Of a DNA stretch of 64,000 nt, positions 1 through 12,659 are shown piece by piece (the first letter of the stretch is position 1; each line of letters opens with the position of its first letter). The stretch is from Monocercomonoides exilis (Eukaryota > Preaxostyla > Oxymonadida > Polymastigidae), in the NCBI GenBank assembly GCA_001643675.2, contig LSRY02000024.1, positions 312,001-376,000 on the forward strand, given 5' to 3'. The notes beneath the pieces are model-generated. The model did not search any database. It was not told the DNA's origin and worked only from the letters and a program-made list of their open reading frames with translations. A program made the position numbers and the translations under genes.

Positions 1-10
1 CTGATTGCAG

Positions 11-1593
11 AAACAAGATAAGCCGTTTGTTGACGAATTGCGAGATATGATTGTTGCTTTTGACAAATCTCAGAAAGGACAAGGAGCTCCTCTTCCTCAG
101 AAAGAGATTGATGGCTTAGTTAAGAAGAAATGGGTTGAAAAAGGGTAATGTTACTTTTTGAAATGAAAACAATTAATATTAATAAATTTTTGAAATTATT
201 TTTTTTTTTTTTTTGTATTTGTCAAAAAAATAATGATGCATTTTTTAAAGAGCACGTAAAGTCATCAGTGTCTCGAAAGGACTTTCTTTCGACAGTTTCA
301 CGACAGAAGAACAGAAAGTGCTGACAAACGACATGCTGCGAAACGGTGAATGGGCAAAGGGACATTTGAAGGAGAAAAAATTCACTGTGGCAAATGATGT
401 TGTTCCATGGGGAAAATTGCATCCTCTGGTTGAGATGAGATCGCAGTTCAGAAGAATTTTCTTGAAATTGGGGTATGTTTTTTTTTTAAATCATTTTTTC
501 TTTAAAATAATTGTGTTATGATTTTTCCTTGATTATTGAAAATTGCTCAAAATTTTGCTGTTTTAAATAAATAATTCGCAATTCTTTGCATCGCCAATAA
601 ATCTTATTCAATCTCAGCTTCTCCGAAATGTTCACCCGCCGCTATGTTGAGTCCTCTTTCTGGAACTTCGATGCGCTTTTCCAGCCACAGGCACACCCTT
701 GCCGTGATCTCCAGGACACATTCTTTGTTGCTTCATCTGACTGCAAAGGAGATAACACTCAATGCAAACAGACTGAATGTGCTGAGCAAGAGAAATGTGC
801 TTCTTCCTCTTGCTCCTCGTCATCATCTTCTTCTTCTTCTTCCATCCCTGCCCCTTATGCCCCATATGACCTGAGCTCCGCATTGCCTTCTGTTCCTGTC
901 GACCGCATTCGCGCTGCACACGAAAGCGGCGGTGCAGTTGCAGGAGGATCGATTGGGCTGAACTACCGATGGAGCGAGTGGGATGCAAAGAAGATGATTA
1001 TGCGCACGCACACCACAGCTATCTCCGCACGCACACTGGCCTCGCTCAACTCGGAGCTCCACAGGCACTGGGAGAAAGGAGAATATCTCGATCTGAAGGC
1101 AGGAGCAGCAGCTGAGGGAGGGATAAAGGAGTCGAGGCTGGTGAAGTTCTTCTCAGTGGATCGTGTGTTCCGAAACGAGACGCTGGACAAGACACATCTT
1201 GCAGAGTTCCACCAGCTGGAAGGGTTTGTGGTTGGGCGGAATCTTCACGTGGGCGATCTGATTGGGACGATCAAGGAGTTCTTTGCAGAGATCGGGATGA
1301 CACAGCTGAAGTTCCAGCCGACGTTCAACCCGTACACAGAGCCATCGCTGGAGATGTATGCGTTCCACCCGCTGCTGAAGGCGTGGATCGAGATTGGGAA
1401 CTCAGGCATCTTCCGAGACGAGGTGATGCGTCCGCTGGGATTGGGAGAGGATGTGAGAGCGATTGCGTGGGGATTGTCTTTGGAGAGGCCTGCGATGATC
1501 CAGGCGAATGTTTCAGCGATTGGGGATTTGTTTGGGTCTGAGGTGGATGTGAATTGGATTGAACAGAGTTGCTTGAAGATGCTTCATCCATAA
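11..1593 (+). CDS. FARSA: Phenylalanine--tRNA ligase alpha subunit, cytosolic type (5' partial)
   Basis: Charges tRNA-Phe as the catalytic alpha chain of the cytosolic alpha2beta2 enzyme. I read exons 11-144, 251-472 and 618-1593. The introns start GTAATG and GTATGT, both interrupt a codon after its second base, and the joined frame is open for 443 residues to TAA. A further acceptor (TTGCAG) at 1-10 shows that upstream exons lie outside the window. Class II synthetase landmarks are clear: HPLVEMRSQFRRIF, then VESSFWNFDALFQPQ and HPCRDLQDTFF, motif 2 around EFHQLEGFVVGR and motif 3 GLSLERP near the C-terminus. Roughly 60 N-terminal residues of a normal ~500-residue subunit are missing. An oddity is a lineage insert after DTFFV (about 730-900) with six cysteines and a run of serines. 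The stop is genuine, because only T-rich sequence follows the conserved C-terminus. Confidence 0.95.
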
Positions 1594-1773
1594 GATTTAT
1601 TTTGATATTTATTTTTTTTTTTTTCATATTTTTTAAATTATCTATTTATTAAAAATTTTAATAACCGAAAAATTTTGAATTTTTTCGAAAAGTAATTCTA
1701 TGTAAATATTCATAGAACTTGATCATCAACATGTTTTTGTTGGCCCGTTAGTGGTTAAACGTAAATAATATTA

Positions 1774-1955
1774 GGGACGAAATATTTTGCTTTATGAATT
1801 TTGTTCCATTCAACTCAAACAAATATTTTTCTCAATTTTAGAGTTTTTCTGTATTTTTTGACATGGGAATGTAAGACTTATTATGATATTTTTCCAGAAG
1901 ATGTTTGGAACAAATCGTTGTTTATTTCATAAATGAAATAATTATGCACCATTTG
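1774..1955 (+). repeat. Dispersed repeat, copy 1 (partner at 40344-40520)
   Basis: The segment from GGGACGAAATATTTTGCTTT to the TTTCATAAATGAAA end reappears in the same orientation at 40344-40520 with many substitutions and small indels but unbroken order of landmarks (TTGTTCCATTC, CTCAAACAAAT, ATGGGAATG, GTTTGGAACAAATC). By eye about three quarters of bases agree. No coding potential or inverted ends were seen. Confidence 0.6.
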
Positions 1956-2435
1956 AACAATCTGATATCAAAACTTTGTGATTTAGTGAGTATTTTTTGA
2001 GTACTGGAGATAGATATATGTCGATTGAAGAATTGTATTATTAGCCCCAAATGTTGATTTGGATGATGCATAATGCAGATAGGGAGAATGTTCTTATTGA
2101 CGAATTCGGAAATATGTCTATTTCATGTATTATAGATGATATTTTGATTTATAAAATTTCGAAACTGATTATCAAAAAATAATATAATTAAATGATTATC
2201 CAAAGAATTATTCTTGATAATTTGGAGAATTTTTAAACATCTGGAGAGCATCATTTGTCAGTCTGGAGAAAATGCATTGAAACATAAAATATTTTCCAAC
2301 CGAATAATCTGCAAGAAATATTTGGCATCTTCCAAGAAGATAAATGGAAGGAAAAGCAATTGAGACCAATGACAGTTTGAATTTTTTTATTTTTTTATAA
2401 AAAAATTCGGACAACTTTTTGAAAATGTGGAAATT

Positions 2436-2715
2436 TTCACGAATATGTAATATTCTTTTTGAAAAATTGCAAATGTTTTTTTTTTCTGACTCAATTCGAA
2501 AACAATATTGTTTTCAACAGTATTATGTTGCAAATACTTCAAACATTGAATTGAAATAACTGTTACAAATCAATATTATAAACTTTTAATGGATAGAATT
2601 TTGCTCATAAATGAGGTGTTTGTTGCGAAATCAGAAAAAAATTAGATATTATAATAATACGAAATAATTGACAGTTGCGACTTTTCAAATAGAATTACAA
2701 ACATTTCAATCATTT
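2436..2715. repeat. Degenerate palindromic MITE (GAAAAGTCGCAAA family)
   Basis: The left part (TGTAATATTCTTTTTGAAAA, about 2446) and the right part (GCGACTTTTCAAATAGAATT, about 2679) are recognisably inverse copies. The similarity continues inward as TTTTTTTCTGA against TCAGAAAAAAA. The arms are much more diverged than in the copy at 3449-3704. Confidence 0.45.
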
Positions 2716-3448
2716 TGTTTGACTAATAATTTCAAAAATCCAGCAGATGAACACAATTGAGCATTTCAATAGCAAAAAAAGGACCTTGCAATTCGTTTTG
2801 TTCAATCATTGTTTTTAGTGAGTCTCGAAAAGGAATAAAACTTGACAATACTTTTTATCCAAACAAACGTATTAAATATTTTATAATTATGCAGATCAAA
2901 AAAAAAATGTGAGATTTGTGTGATAATTGTCGAATCATGTTTTTTTCAATGAAAAACACCTCTTCTAATAAAAATAACCTTTGATCAATCTACATATCTA
3001 TAACTGTTGTGATTTCTACAACAAACACCTAAATTGCATTCATTTATATATACAGAAAATTAACATTTTTCCTCTTGAGATCTGAAATATTTTATCAAAA
3101 AAATTCAAAATGAAAAAAAAAATTGTTATTTGAAATTCTGTTATTCCAAATCTGAAAAACCATAGACGAATAACAAATGATGCAATGTCAATGAAATTCA
3201 CATCATTGAACAATTTACAATTAAGAAAAACAAATAATTGTTCCTCAAGATCTAAAAATTTAAAAATCTCATGTGGGACGAAAATTTTTTTTTTGAATAA
3301 TGATCCACACTGTTTTTTCGAAGATTTTTCTCAACTTTTCAGCATTTGAATATTCAACATTGCACTAAAATGTCAGAATAAAAATTATTCGATTTTAGAA
3401 AAAGAATGGAATTAATTATTGAATTTTACATAAATGCAAAAATTGAGA

Positions 3449-3704
3449 CCAATATGTGTAATTCTTTTTGAAAAGTCGCAAAAGTTAAATTTTCAAATTA
3501 ATCAAAAATTTCATATTTTGCTCAAATTTCTGTTTCTACTAACGAATCTTCTAAAGAATGTTTGAAAAAGCATTATCAAGATATTGATTCCAAGTTTTTG
3601 TGAAGTTTGGTTGATGTTAACAAAAATTTGAGCAAAATATGGAATTTTTGATTTATTTGAAAATTAAACATTTGCGACTTTTCAAAAAGAATTACCCATA
3701 TGGA
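3449..3704. mobile_element. Palindromic MITE with ~100-bp inverted arms
   Basis: The left arm begins CCAATATGTGTAATTCTTTT, runs through GAAAAGTCGCAAA and continues for about 95 bases to TTTGCTCAAATTTCTGTT. The right arm is its reverse complement with few changes and ends at ATTACCCATATGG. No coding capacity lies between the arms, so this is a non-autonomous, self-complementary element. It shares ends and internal sequence with the elements at 57761-57995 and 60282-60544. Confidence 0.75.
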
Positions 3705-4408
3705 CAAAATTTAACTTTTTTGAAAATACACCATGATTTATTCCAAACTTTTTCTGCTTTTTATCAGATTTAGTCTAACGTTTTAGTACAAAAATTTTTT
3801 AATAGATTATACATTGAAAACAGAATAAGATTCAAAAATGAAGGGGGAACAAAATTTAGAGAGCTAAAAATTTCTTCTCAAAAAATTTAAAGTTTCCATT
3901 ATATAAAAATTCCTTTATTTCGAAAAAAAAAAACGTTAACAACCAAAAGTTTTTTCAAAAAACACAAAAACAAAAAAACAAATTACTAATGAAATTACCA
4001 AAACCTATTAAAAACATTAACACTCACACTGAAAACCATTGGGTGGGTTTCAGCAGTAAGTAAGCAAAAACATATAAAGTTCTTATAAAGAAAAAAAATT
4101 TCATTAAACAATTGACTCTATACAGATTTTGTGAAATCTTTCAAAAGTCAAAAACGAATATTTAACAATAATAAATATAATAAATACTCTAATTATTTAT
4201 AAAATTCCGTACAAAAGAAGTGAATTCGATATACAATTCACACTGAAACAAATAATTTGAAGCACAATTGTTTGGGAAAACTTCTTGGCCACAATCCCTT
4301 TAAAGTACAAAACTTATAAAACTGAAAAAAAATAAAAATACACACACACACAAAAAAAAAGAATGATAAGAGCGAGTTACATTATTTACAAAAAAAGCTC
4401 TTTTCAAT

Positions 4409-7400
4409 TCATAATAAGCTTGACGAAAGAGGTTCATTCATCATTGCTTCCAACTCAACAATATACTCATTATTTTTCTCTGTTCTCTTGTTCTTTTTTG
4501 AAGAGTCATGAAACACTGTTGTCACTTTTTTCTGCACTTTTCTTCCACATGGCCAGTCGATGTTCATCAATGTTTCAAATACTGGCAAAACATTTCCAAT
4601 ATATCCGAAATACACAAAAGTCCCTCCAAGAGATGAAAGAATCATAACTCCAGAAACTTTCATTGATCTTTGGGTGACAACAACAGTTTTATCCAGTTTC
4701 AGTTTGATATTCACACCAAATCCCATGCTGTAATGCAAATCTTGGTTTGTTGCAGTCGAACCATTTTCAAAAGAAATGTGGTTAATGAGATGGCCATCCT
4801 TTTTTGGAACAGATCTGAAAAACACATTTTGCCGGAAAATAGAATTGACCAGCTCCAACGTTATGTTTGTGGGATGATTGCCACTGTAAACACTATCATT
4901 GCCACTGACTGTGAGTTCTTCAATCGAAGAATAATAATTTTTCGAGTCAAACAATAATCTGTTCTCTTTATTTTGTGCAAGTATGGCCGAGTCAACAGAT
5001 GCAAAAACTTTTATTGCACGACAAGTGGCTTCTCTTTCAGACGAAAACATTGAAAAGAAAGCGGAATAATAATCGTTCACTGGGAAATCTATATTGTTTG
5101 CATTAATTGAAATTAAGCAGTTTTTCGTTGTCGGATAAAAACTGTTGCCAGATTCGCTTTCTGTGCACGTTGGAGAGAATTGCAGCTTGACATAATCACT
5201 TACATCTGAGAAATACATACATACATACAAACATACATAAATAAATTAATCAAAAAATGAATCAAAAAAAAAAAAAAAAATAAAAAAAAAATACAAAATA
5301 AAAAAAAAATACAAAAAAATAATTAAAAAAAAAATTCTACTAAATTTAATCCGTTACAAACCAAATGGATTGAACACAGTTTTTCCAAAACCCAATTTTT
5401 CAGAGCATTTTGAGTCTTTTACACATTCGCCAGAGTAATCCATCAGTGTAAGATCAACTCTGAAATTTGTACTTTTTATTTTTTTCAATTGAACATTTTC
5501 TTCCGAAGTTGCATCAACAGTTGTTTTTGTTTCAATAATATTGAATAATGCTATTCCCAAAATGTTAGAAATTATTGCGCCCAACACAAAAAACATGCCC
5601 ACAATCGAAATAAATCCTCCAAAGGTTGTCTTTTTGACCTGCTTGATAGTCTTATGCGTATTGGGATCAAGAGAATCAACGTACTTGTTCGAATAACCAT
5701 CGAGCTTCCACAAATACTTTTTTGATGGCAAGCAGAGGAGAATAAAAGCAACAGCAGCACCTATGCCTATTGAAGCAATATATGAAACCAAATTTGCTGT
5801 GAGCTCAGAAGAAGATGATATTTGATACAATTCCGGTTGTTTTGTCTTTGATGGATCATGAGAGGGATATGTGTTGTTATTTGATGCCGAACCCATTGGG
5901 CAATAATGGCCTTTTGTGCAATTTTCAAATGCCAAAGAATTTGTTGAGTTGCTATATGTTCCAGAATTAACAGGAACACAACCATATTTTCGAGAACCAC
6001 GTAACGTTCCAAATGTTCCTTTTGGACACGGATCACATTGACCATTGCTATACTCTTCAGAATACCAACCAGCTTTGCAAAATTGACATTCTCCATTTTC
6101 ATCCTGATAAGAACCCGGGGCACACTCAAATGCGTCATTTTGAAGTTTGAATATTCTCAAGGAATCATATGCAATTTCCGTGACGATACGATTTTCACTG
6201 ATCTGTCTCCCACCAAAACAGAAAACTTCTCGCTTTTGAACAGCACATCCAGCTTCAACAACATCAAGATGCTTTCCATTTGCAAGAAATGTTCCATCAT
6301 CTTCGATCACATTTGCTGTTCTATTTTTGTTGATTTTGACAATCTTGAATGTGTCCATTGCTCTGCCATCGTTCATCCCTCCAAACATCAATACTTTATC
6401 ATCTAATGGCAATGCATTCCCATCTTGATGATGATATGTGAGGACAAATTCTCTGTCAGCTTTTATGCCGTTAGAAGCATTGTGACTTGGATTCTTCATT
6501 GCGTAGGCAAACGGTATGCAACTAAAACCATGGAAAGGAAAAGCTCCTGCCATTCCACCAAGATAAACCACATTTGGAGATACAGGTTCTTCGTTTTTTG
6601 TTCTCAAGTTTCGATTATTATTAACTTTTGTTGAATCAAAATTATCTGGACAATTTTTTTTATATTCATCACGCTCTTGATTTTGAAATTTTCCTTCGTT
6701 TTTCGGATCTATCATGTCCATAACAAAGGCGCTGGGGCGATAAAATGGCGAGTTCAGAACTGAAGCACCCCATGTATCTATTTGAAAGTTAAATATAGAA
6801 ATAATTGTATATTTTGTTCCATAACTTGTTCGTCCTCCAATAACAAATAAAAAATCCATGTACATTTCCATTGCTGCTCCATACACAGGAACAGGCTTAT
6901 TAATTGAATTCTTTCCCAACTGTTTCCACAAGCAAGTTAAAAATGTAAATTCCCACAATTCATTTGACGGCTCCACTTTTCCTGTTTGTGGATTCGGCCC
7001 CAAGCCTCCAAATATTAATAACCTTCCATTATCGTGACAATATGAAGCAAGCTCCCTTGCTGGAGGAGTTTCTGAATAAACAGCAGGAATAACTTTGTTC
7101 CACTGATTATTAGTTGGTCTCCATAAATACATATCATTAAATATTTCTCCAGTTTCAGGGTCACGACCACCATAAACGAAATATGAATCTCCTCTTGTTC
7201 CCACAATTGGGTTCACACGCGGAGAAGGCGCATAGCCGTTCACTTTGATAATTGAAATAAATGGTGACAAAAACTCATCTGATGAAGATGTTGAGTTGCA
7301 TGCTTGTGAAGAACCGTGTTTGTCAGACTTTTCCAGCGAAGAAACAGTATCACCATAAGCAAATAACTTTTGATGAAAATTCGCTCTTCTTTCAATTGCT

Positions 7401-8515
7401 TTGTCAGAATAAATATCATTTTCTATATGATTGATTGACAAATCCTCTTTCATAACAGAAATGAAATCAGCGTTCACATCAATCATCGTTCTTCCTCCAA
7501 AGATGAAAAGATTTCCTTCGTTGTCTGTTGCACATGTGCAATCAAATCGATACATTTCCATTTTTTCTAATGATATTTCTTTGAAATAGGCTATTGATGG
7601 ATTATTTCCACTCTTAACAACTTCACTGAGATCAAGAATTAACAATACATTGAAGAGAGTTAATATGCCATTTGCCTGTTTTCCTCCAAAAATGTATGCA
7701 AATGCCTCATTTGGAGAAGAGAAAGTGGAGTGCCCAAAATTGGTCCGAGAGTCAGGAATGTAGCTCTCATTCCCATTCTTATCTTGTATTTTCACTTTTT
7801 CCCAAGATTGAGAAGCAACGTTCAAGTTAACTCTGAACATCTTCAATTTAGGAATTGTATTTCCGCCTGGGTTCCCTCCATATACGACTGCATATCCATT
7901 TGAAACTATCATTCCAGCACCGAAACATGGCTCAGGAGCATCTGCACTTGTAGATATGTTCAGTTTTGTCCATTGATTTGCTCGAGTGTCATATTCCCAC
8001 AGATCATTCAGAAGGCCTGATGCACCGATTCCTCCAAAAATATATAACCTTTCCCCATCCGTTGCATATGCCATTGATTGTCTTGCTTCTGGAACAGTTT
8101 TTCCTTCATCCACTTCTTTCCATTCTTTTGATGAAAAATCAAATGCCCAAAGAGCGTTTGAAAATCCACTATCTTGCCACCCACCCCAGATGAAAAACGT
8201 GTTATTCACTCTGAATTGAGCAAAATTCTTAACCAATGGCTTTTTGCTTTCCAACGGCAAGTGCAAGCGCTTTATGTGCAAAGGATGAAACTCAACAATG
8301 TAAGCATCCGTTAATATGTGGTCATCATATGAGACACCTCCGTAGACGAATAAGCTATCTTTTCCATTGTTTGTAAAAAACTGGACAAAAGAAGAATAAC
8401 GAGGATTAATTTGACTGCCATATGCAGGAAATGTTTCCACAGATTTCACAATCTGCTTTTCTTCATAACAACAAGCATATTTGATGCAAAACAAACCAAA
8501 TAAAACTCCAACCAT
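4409..8515 (-). CDS. Large kelch-propeller membrane protein (1,316 aa, two exons)
   Basis: Exons 8515-5362 and 5205-4409 join across a 156-bp intron (GTTTGT...CTCAG) through an Asp codon and give 1,316 residues ending in TGA. The N-terminus is a signal peptide (hydrophobic MVGVLFGLFCIKYACC). About twelve kelch-type blades follow, each with a hydrophobic run ending in GG (FVYGG, FIWGG, YIFGG, VVYGG, YIFGG, LFIFGG, then FVYGG, LIFGG, FVIGG, VYLGG, LMFGG, FCFGG), suggesting two six-bladed propellers. Next come a Cys-rich GCC2/ephrin-receptor-like segment (residues about 820-900) and hydrophobic spans near 940-960 and 990-1015. The second exon adds a lumenal-type region, a further span (SSLGGTFVYFGYIGN) and a basic then acidic tail. 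It is probably a surface or endomembrane protein; the ligand is unknown. The family is not named, but kelch plus Cys-rich plus multiple spans is common in anaerobic protists. Confidence 0.85.
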
Positions 8516-9104
8516 AATTTTTGATCTGATATATAAAATAAAACAGATTGAATTTAAAAATTAAAATTATTGAAATGTTTAATTGGAACAATATCGGTTA
8601 TTCAAACATCACGCAAGAGGCAAGCAAAACCTGATAAAGTGTATTACGAAAAAATTGCAAAATGATGAAAAAAGATAATTAGATAGATAAGGAATATTTT
8701 CAATGAATTAATTCAAGAAAAAAAAAACTGTTATTATCAGGTTAGAATAATTTTCTTTTTCATATTTTTTCAATTGAAACTTATTATTTTTAAGCTTTTA
8801 ACCTTTTTCACATTCATTGGAAACCTGACGATGATCGCAAAACACGTTAATCACTTGTATTCCATTTATTTAAAATTTTAAAAGATTTATTCGCTTCAAT
8901 TTTGACTCAATGATTTCGTATAAATGCATATTTACATGTGTTTTTTTTAGTTATCTTTCTTTGATTAAACAATCCATTCTTTCATTTGAAGCTTTTAAGA
9001 ACAGCTTTTTCTTCATATATCTTTGCTAAATATTTTCATTTTCAAAACGATGGTTCAAATACTGATGTTTTAATGGAAACTATAGAAGATCAAGCCAATT
9101 AATT
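8516..9104. other. Intergenic, nothing recognised
   Basis: A+T-rich sequence upstream of the kelch gene start. No ORF, repeat or RNA gene could be supported. Confidence 0.6.
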
Positions 9105-10582
9105 TTACCAAATATGTGCGAATTCACTTTCATTAGGGTGATTATTTTTCCAAGCAATACATTTTCAAAAAGCAGATGATGAGGGTCACAGAAATGTTCA
9201 ATGGTTGGCACTCATTCTTGCTTTTGAGTTCTTGATTATTGAATTTCTCTCAACATACTTTTTTCGGAATTGATTCATGAACTGGAAGATTGCTCTGATG
9301 CCGAGCGCAAATAGAAAATCGAAGAAAACGATGACATCGACGATTGAATGAATGAACAAGATTTTTCGATCTTCATTTTTGAGCTGTTTGGAAAAATACT
9401 GAAAATGATTGAGGAAAAGGAAATAACTTTGGAAAATGCAATTTTGTTGATGAAATATGTGGGATATAACAGCGATATAAAAAATGTATAAATTTTTAGC
9501 TTCGGCTGACCTTCGCTGAATAAAAGATTTGAGAACATGATTATTGAAGAAGAAAAGAAAAAAGAAGAAAGGAATGAAAAGCTTCTTGTTGATCTTTGCA
9601 AATGCACTGTTTTGCTTTACAGAAAGTATTCTTCGGAATTGTTTTCAATTTGCGTGTTCCGTCTTTTCAAAGCTGCTTTGAACAAGGAGAAAAACGAAGA
9701 AGCATAAAAAGAAGTGGAAATGGCTTTATTGACTTTAAGTTGTACTAAATCTAGTGTACGAACATTTGTAATTATTTTTTGATATGCTTTTGAATTGTTT
9801 TTATTATTATTTTTATCTGTTTTTGAGGCATAGATTGTATTTGAAAGAAATATCAGAAATCATCAAATATCATCAGGAACATTTCCATCTGACACAGCTT
9901 GCGTATCAGTCTGCTTGGGACTTAATAATAGGTCGATTATTAATCCCTGAGCATTTGGAAAATGTCATTGCGAATGAGCTGCATTTTGCGAGAGATGCAA
10001 CAAAAGAGTTGGAAGCGCTGATTAAATGCATGGATTGGAAGAGAGGAAAAGGAGAGGAAAAAAGAAAACAAAAAACAAAGAAGAGTTGGTTTATTTCGAT
10101 GGCCCCAAACGTTGGGAACATTCTTTTTCCACTGGAGATTGCGGAATGAAGAATGCGTTGGGCTTATCAGCAGCGTTGTTCAGGTATTTCGAGCATCAAA
10201 GGATGATAATAGAGAAATTAGCGACAAGTGTATTTTCTGCATGGGATGTGCAGCAGAAAACAGAGTTGTCGAAAATGAAGACTTGCTGAAAATTGGAGCA
10301 GTTGATCTCATTTTGGAGGAGATGCAGGGGCCGACGTTGGATAACTATTTTTTGGAGAGACACATGAAATGCCTTTTTGAAGATTTCAGAAGATTGAAAA
10401 ATGAGGAGGACTATGAAAACGAAGAAGAAAAAAGAAAGGCAACGAAAAGGAAGGTTTTTGATAAGATGGAAGAAGAAGGATTCGAAGATTGCATCATTGG
10501 GCTGTGCCATTACATTTGTCTCGGTGAATTTAGGTATTTTAGTTTGTTTGAGAATTATCCAGATTATTTTGTGTATTTGTAA
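9105..10582 (+). pseudogene. Charged oxymonad-type family, copy A (pseudogene)
   Basis: This copy aligns with the copies at 11021-12269 (-) and 33000-34464 (+). Similarity begins in non-coding sequence at about 9105 and coding-like sequence begins after an acceptor near 9267. It holds in-frame TAG (CGC AAA TAG), TGA, TAA and further TAA codons in the first half. It also has TAA in the GAAGAAGCA-TAA-AAAGAAGTGG context near 9700, and a frameshift at about 10105-10125 between the ...ANELHFARDATKELEAL... half and the RLRNEECVGLISSVVQVF half. The family signature is EEEKKKEERNEKLLVDLCEC, then a second exon with HLTQLAYQSAW and ending KMEEEGFED. Function is unknown; the predicted fold is alpha-helical, perhaps HEAT/armadillo-like. 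Confidence 0.8.
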
Positions 10583-11020
10583 TTTGTCTGCAAAAACATT
10601 CACTTCATCTTTTTGTATTTCCATTTTATTATTTTTTGTGTGAAATGCTCATTCACTCGAGAAAAAAAAGGAATTATGACTTGAAAAGTGGATGAAAATG
10701 TTTTCTCAAAAAATATCAAGAATTTTCAAGAAAAATGAACAAATCAAGAAAAGTGTAAAATTATAAATAAGGGGGAAAAAATCCATAGCAAAAGAATCAA
10801 TCCTGCTGAAATTTTCTGTTTGTGCTGTGAAAGAAAAAATTAACAACTCCGAAAAAAACAAAAAAACAATTTGATATAAGCAAAACGCATTCGATAAAAA
10901 ATCTCAAGGATTTCAAAGCTAATAATTTCAAAACAAAATAATGGAGGATAAGGAACACTGGTTTGCTATTTCACAGTTCATCTGATTTTTGAGTTACAAA
11001 GTGAAATGCATCTGATTTCC
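10583..11020. other. Spacer between tail-to-tail family copies
   Basis: A+T-rich 440-bp spacer separating copy A (+) and copy B (-). No feature was recognised in it. Confidence 0.5.
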
Positions 11021-12269
11021 TCAGATATTCACAAAATAATCAGAAATGTCCGATGGCAATTTTTCAAAATACTTTCTGCTTAGAAAATCAAAAATATCAT
11101 AAAAGCTTGTGATGATATCTTCGTATCCTTCTTCTTCCATTTTTTCAAGCATCTTCCTTTTAGTTGTTTTTCTTTCTGCTTCTTCCTTTTTATCATACTT
11201 CTCTTCTTTCAATCGACTTGAAACAAACGTAAGGTGTTGCAAGCAATAATGCTCCATCATATCATCCAATGTTTGTCTCTGAATCTCCTCCAAAATGAGA
11301 TCAATTGCCTCACCTTTCAATAAATCATCAACTTTCACGGCTCTGTTTTTTGCTGCTGTTCGAATGCAGAAAATGCATCTTTCGCAAATATCTCTGCAAT
11401 TATCCTTCGCATCTCGAAATACCTGAACAATGCTGCTGATAAGCCCTGAATATTCTTCATTCCTCAATTTGAGTGGGTGAAATAAATATAAAATCCCATC
11501 GAGCCATCTCCAGATCATACACACTTCTTTCGTTTCTCTTCTTCTTTTCTCTTCAATCTCTTTTTTTCTCTTCTTCCAATCCACACATTTCGACAACTCA
11601 CTCAATTCTCTTGTTATCTCTCTCATAAAATGCAGCTTATTCGCTATAACTCTGCTCGCGCTGTTATAGAAATAAAATCTATTCATTAAAAACAGCCAAG
11701 CAGACTGATAAGCAATTTGTGTGAGATTGTGATGCTCTTGATGATATTCAATAATTTCTTTGATCTCATTCAAATATAGTTCTTCATCCAATCTCTAACA
11801 AAAAAGAAAAGAAAAGAAAACAATAACATCAAAAACGAAAAAGAAATGCTCAAACGCAAAATCTGTCAACATTACTCAAAGCCAGCAAAGCCATTTCCAC
11901 TTCTTTTTGTGCTTCTTCGCTTTCCTCCTTGTTCATCGCAACTTTCAGAAGATAGGGTACGCAAATTGAAAACAATTCCGAAGAATTCTTTCTGTAAAGC
12001 AAAACAGTGCATTCGCAAAGATCAACAAGAAGCTTTTCATTCCTTTCTTCTTTTTTCTTTTCTTCTTCAATTATCATGTTCTCAATGCTTTTATTCAGCG
12101 AATATTCTTCAAAACCCCTGATCCAAACATTTTTCAGCACTTTGCAATATCCAATGTGCTTCAATAACTCAACTGCAATTCTCATTGATATTTTCTTTTC
12201 TTCAATCATTTTGTATATTTTGTCGAACATTCTTGTTGTGAAAACAGATTTATGTTCTTCTTCATTCAT
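11021..12269 (-). CDS. Charged oxymonad-type family protein, copy B (395 aa, two exons)
   Basis: Exons 12269-11856 and 11794-11021 join across a 61-bp intron (GTTTGA...TTAG) in phase 0, giving 395 residues ending in TGA. It is the only one of the three local copies without an internal stop. At the position where copies A and C have TAA, it reads CAA (EEAQKEVEMALLALSN). Upstream of the first Met, homology to copy C continues (CAGAAACAG...) but carries two TAA codons, so the 5' exon is decayed. The protein may start at the Met used here or be non-functional. It is mostly alpha-helical and rich in Glu/Lys/Arg with no catalytic motif. I recognise the family from Monocercomonoides-like genomes as hypothetical proteins; repeated helical units suggest a scaffold role, but that is inference. 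Confidence 0.65.
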
Positions 12270-12659
12270 TTCATCAACTATTTCATTTATTTCAAGGATT
12301 TTCTGTTTCTGTTAGGATTCAGTTTATTGTTCCAACTGTGAAAATTTCTCTTTGAAAATTGAAAAATCAAATGAGTAAAAAATGCCATTTATTAATTTAA
12401 TCATTCATTTCTTATAAAAACATGCAAACCCAGAAAAAATTGTATTTTTGAAGGTGACTGTGCAATGGCACAATGATTTCAAAACAACAAATAAATTCAT
12501 TTTTGGATTATTCCAGTAATAATAAAATCAAAGGAATTAAAAACACCAAGTTATTAATCTAATAACACTGAAGTTAATACACATCCATCTTCCAACATGT
12601 CTTTTGCCTCAAAACAAGTGAATCAATGAAACAAAATAATCAGGTTTTTGTGCAAATAA

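Larger units (their letters stand above)
1594..4408. other. Long A+T-rich intergenic stretch with repeats, no gene seen
   Basis: No frame here resembles a protein and ORFs are short. It holds one dispersed repeat (1774-1955), one degenerate palindromic element (about 2436-2715) and one clear palindromic MITE (3449-3704). The rest is simple A/T-rich sequence with A-runs near 3920-4000 and a short CA run near 4340. Confidence 0.7.

Noticed and set aside
4330-5240. CA and CATA microsatellites as functional elements
   Set aside because: Short simple-sequence runs in intron or intergenic DNA with no further signal.
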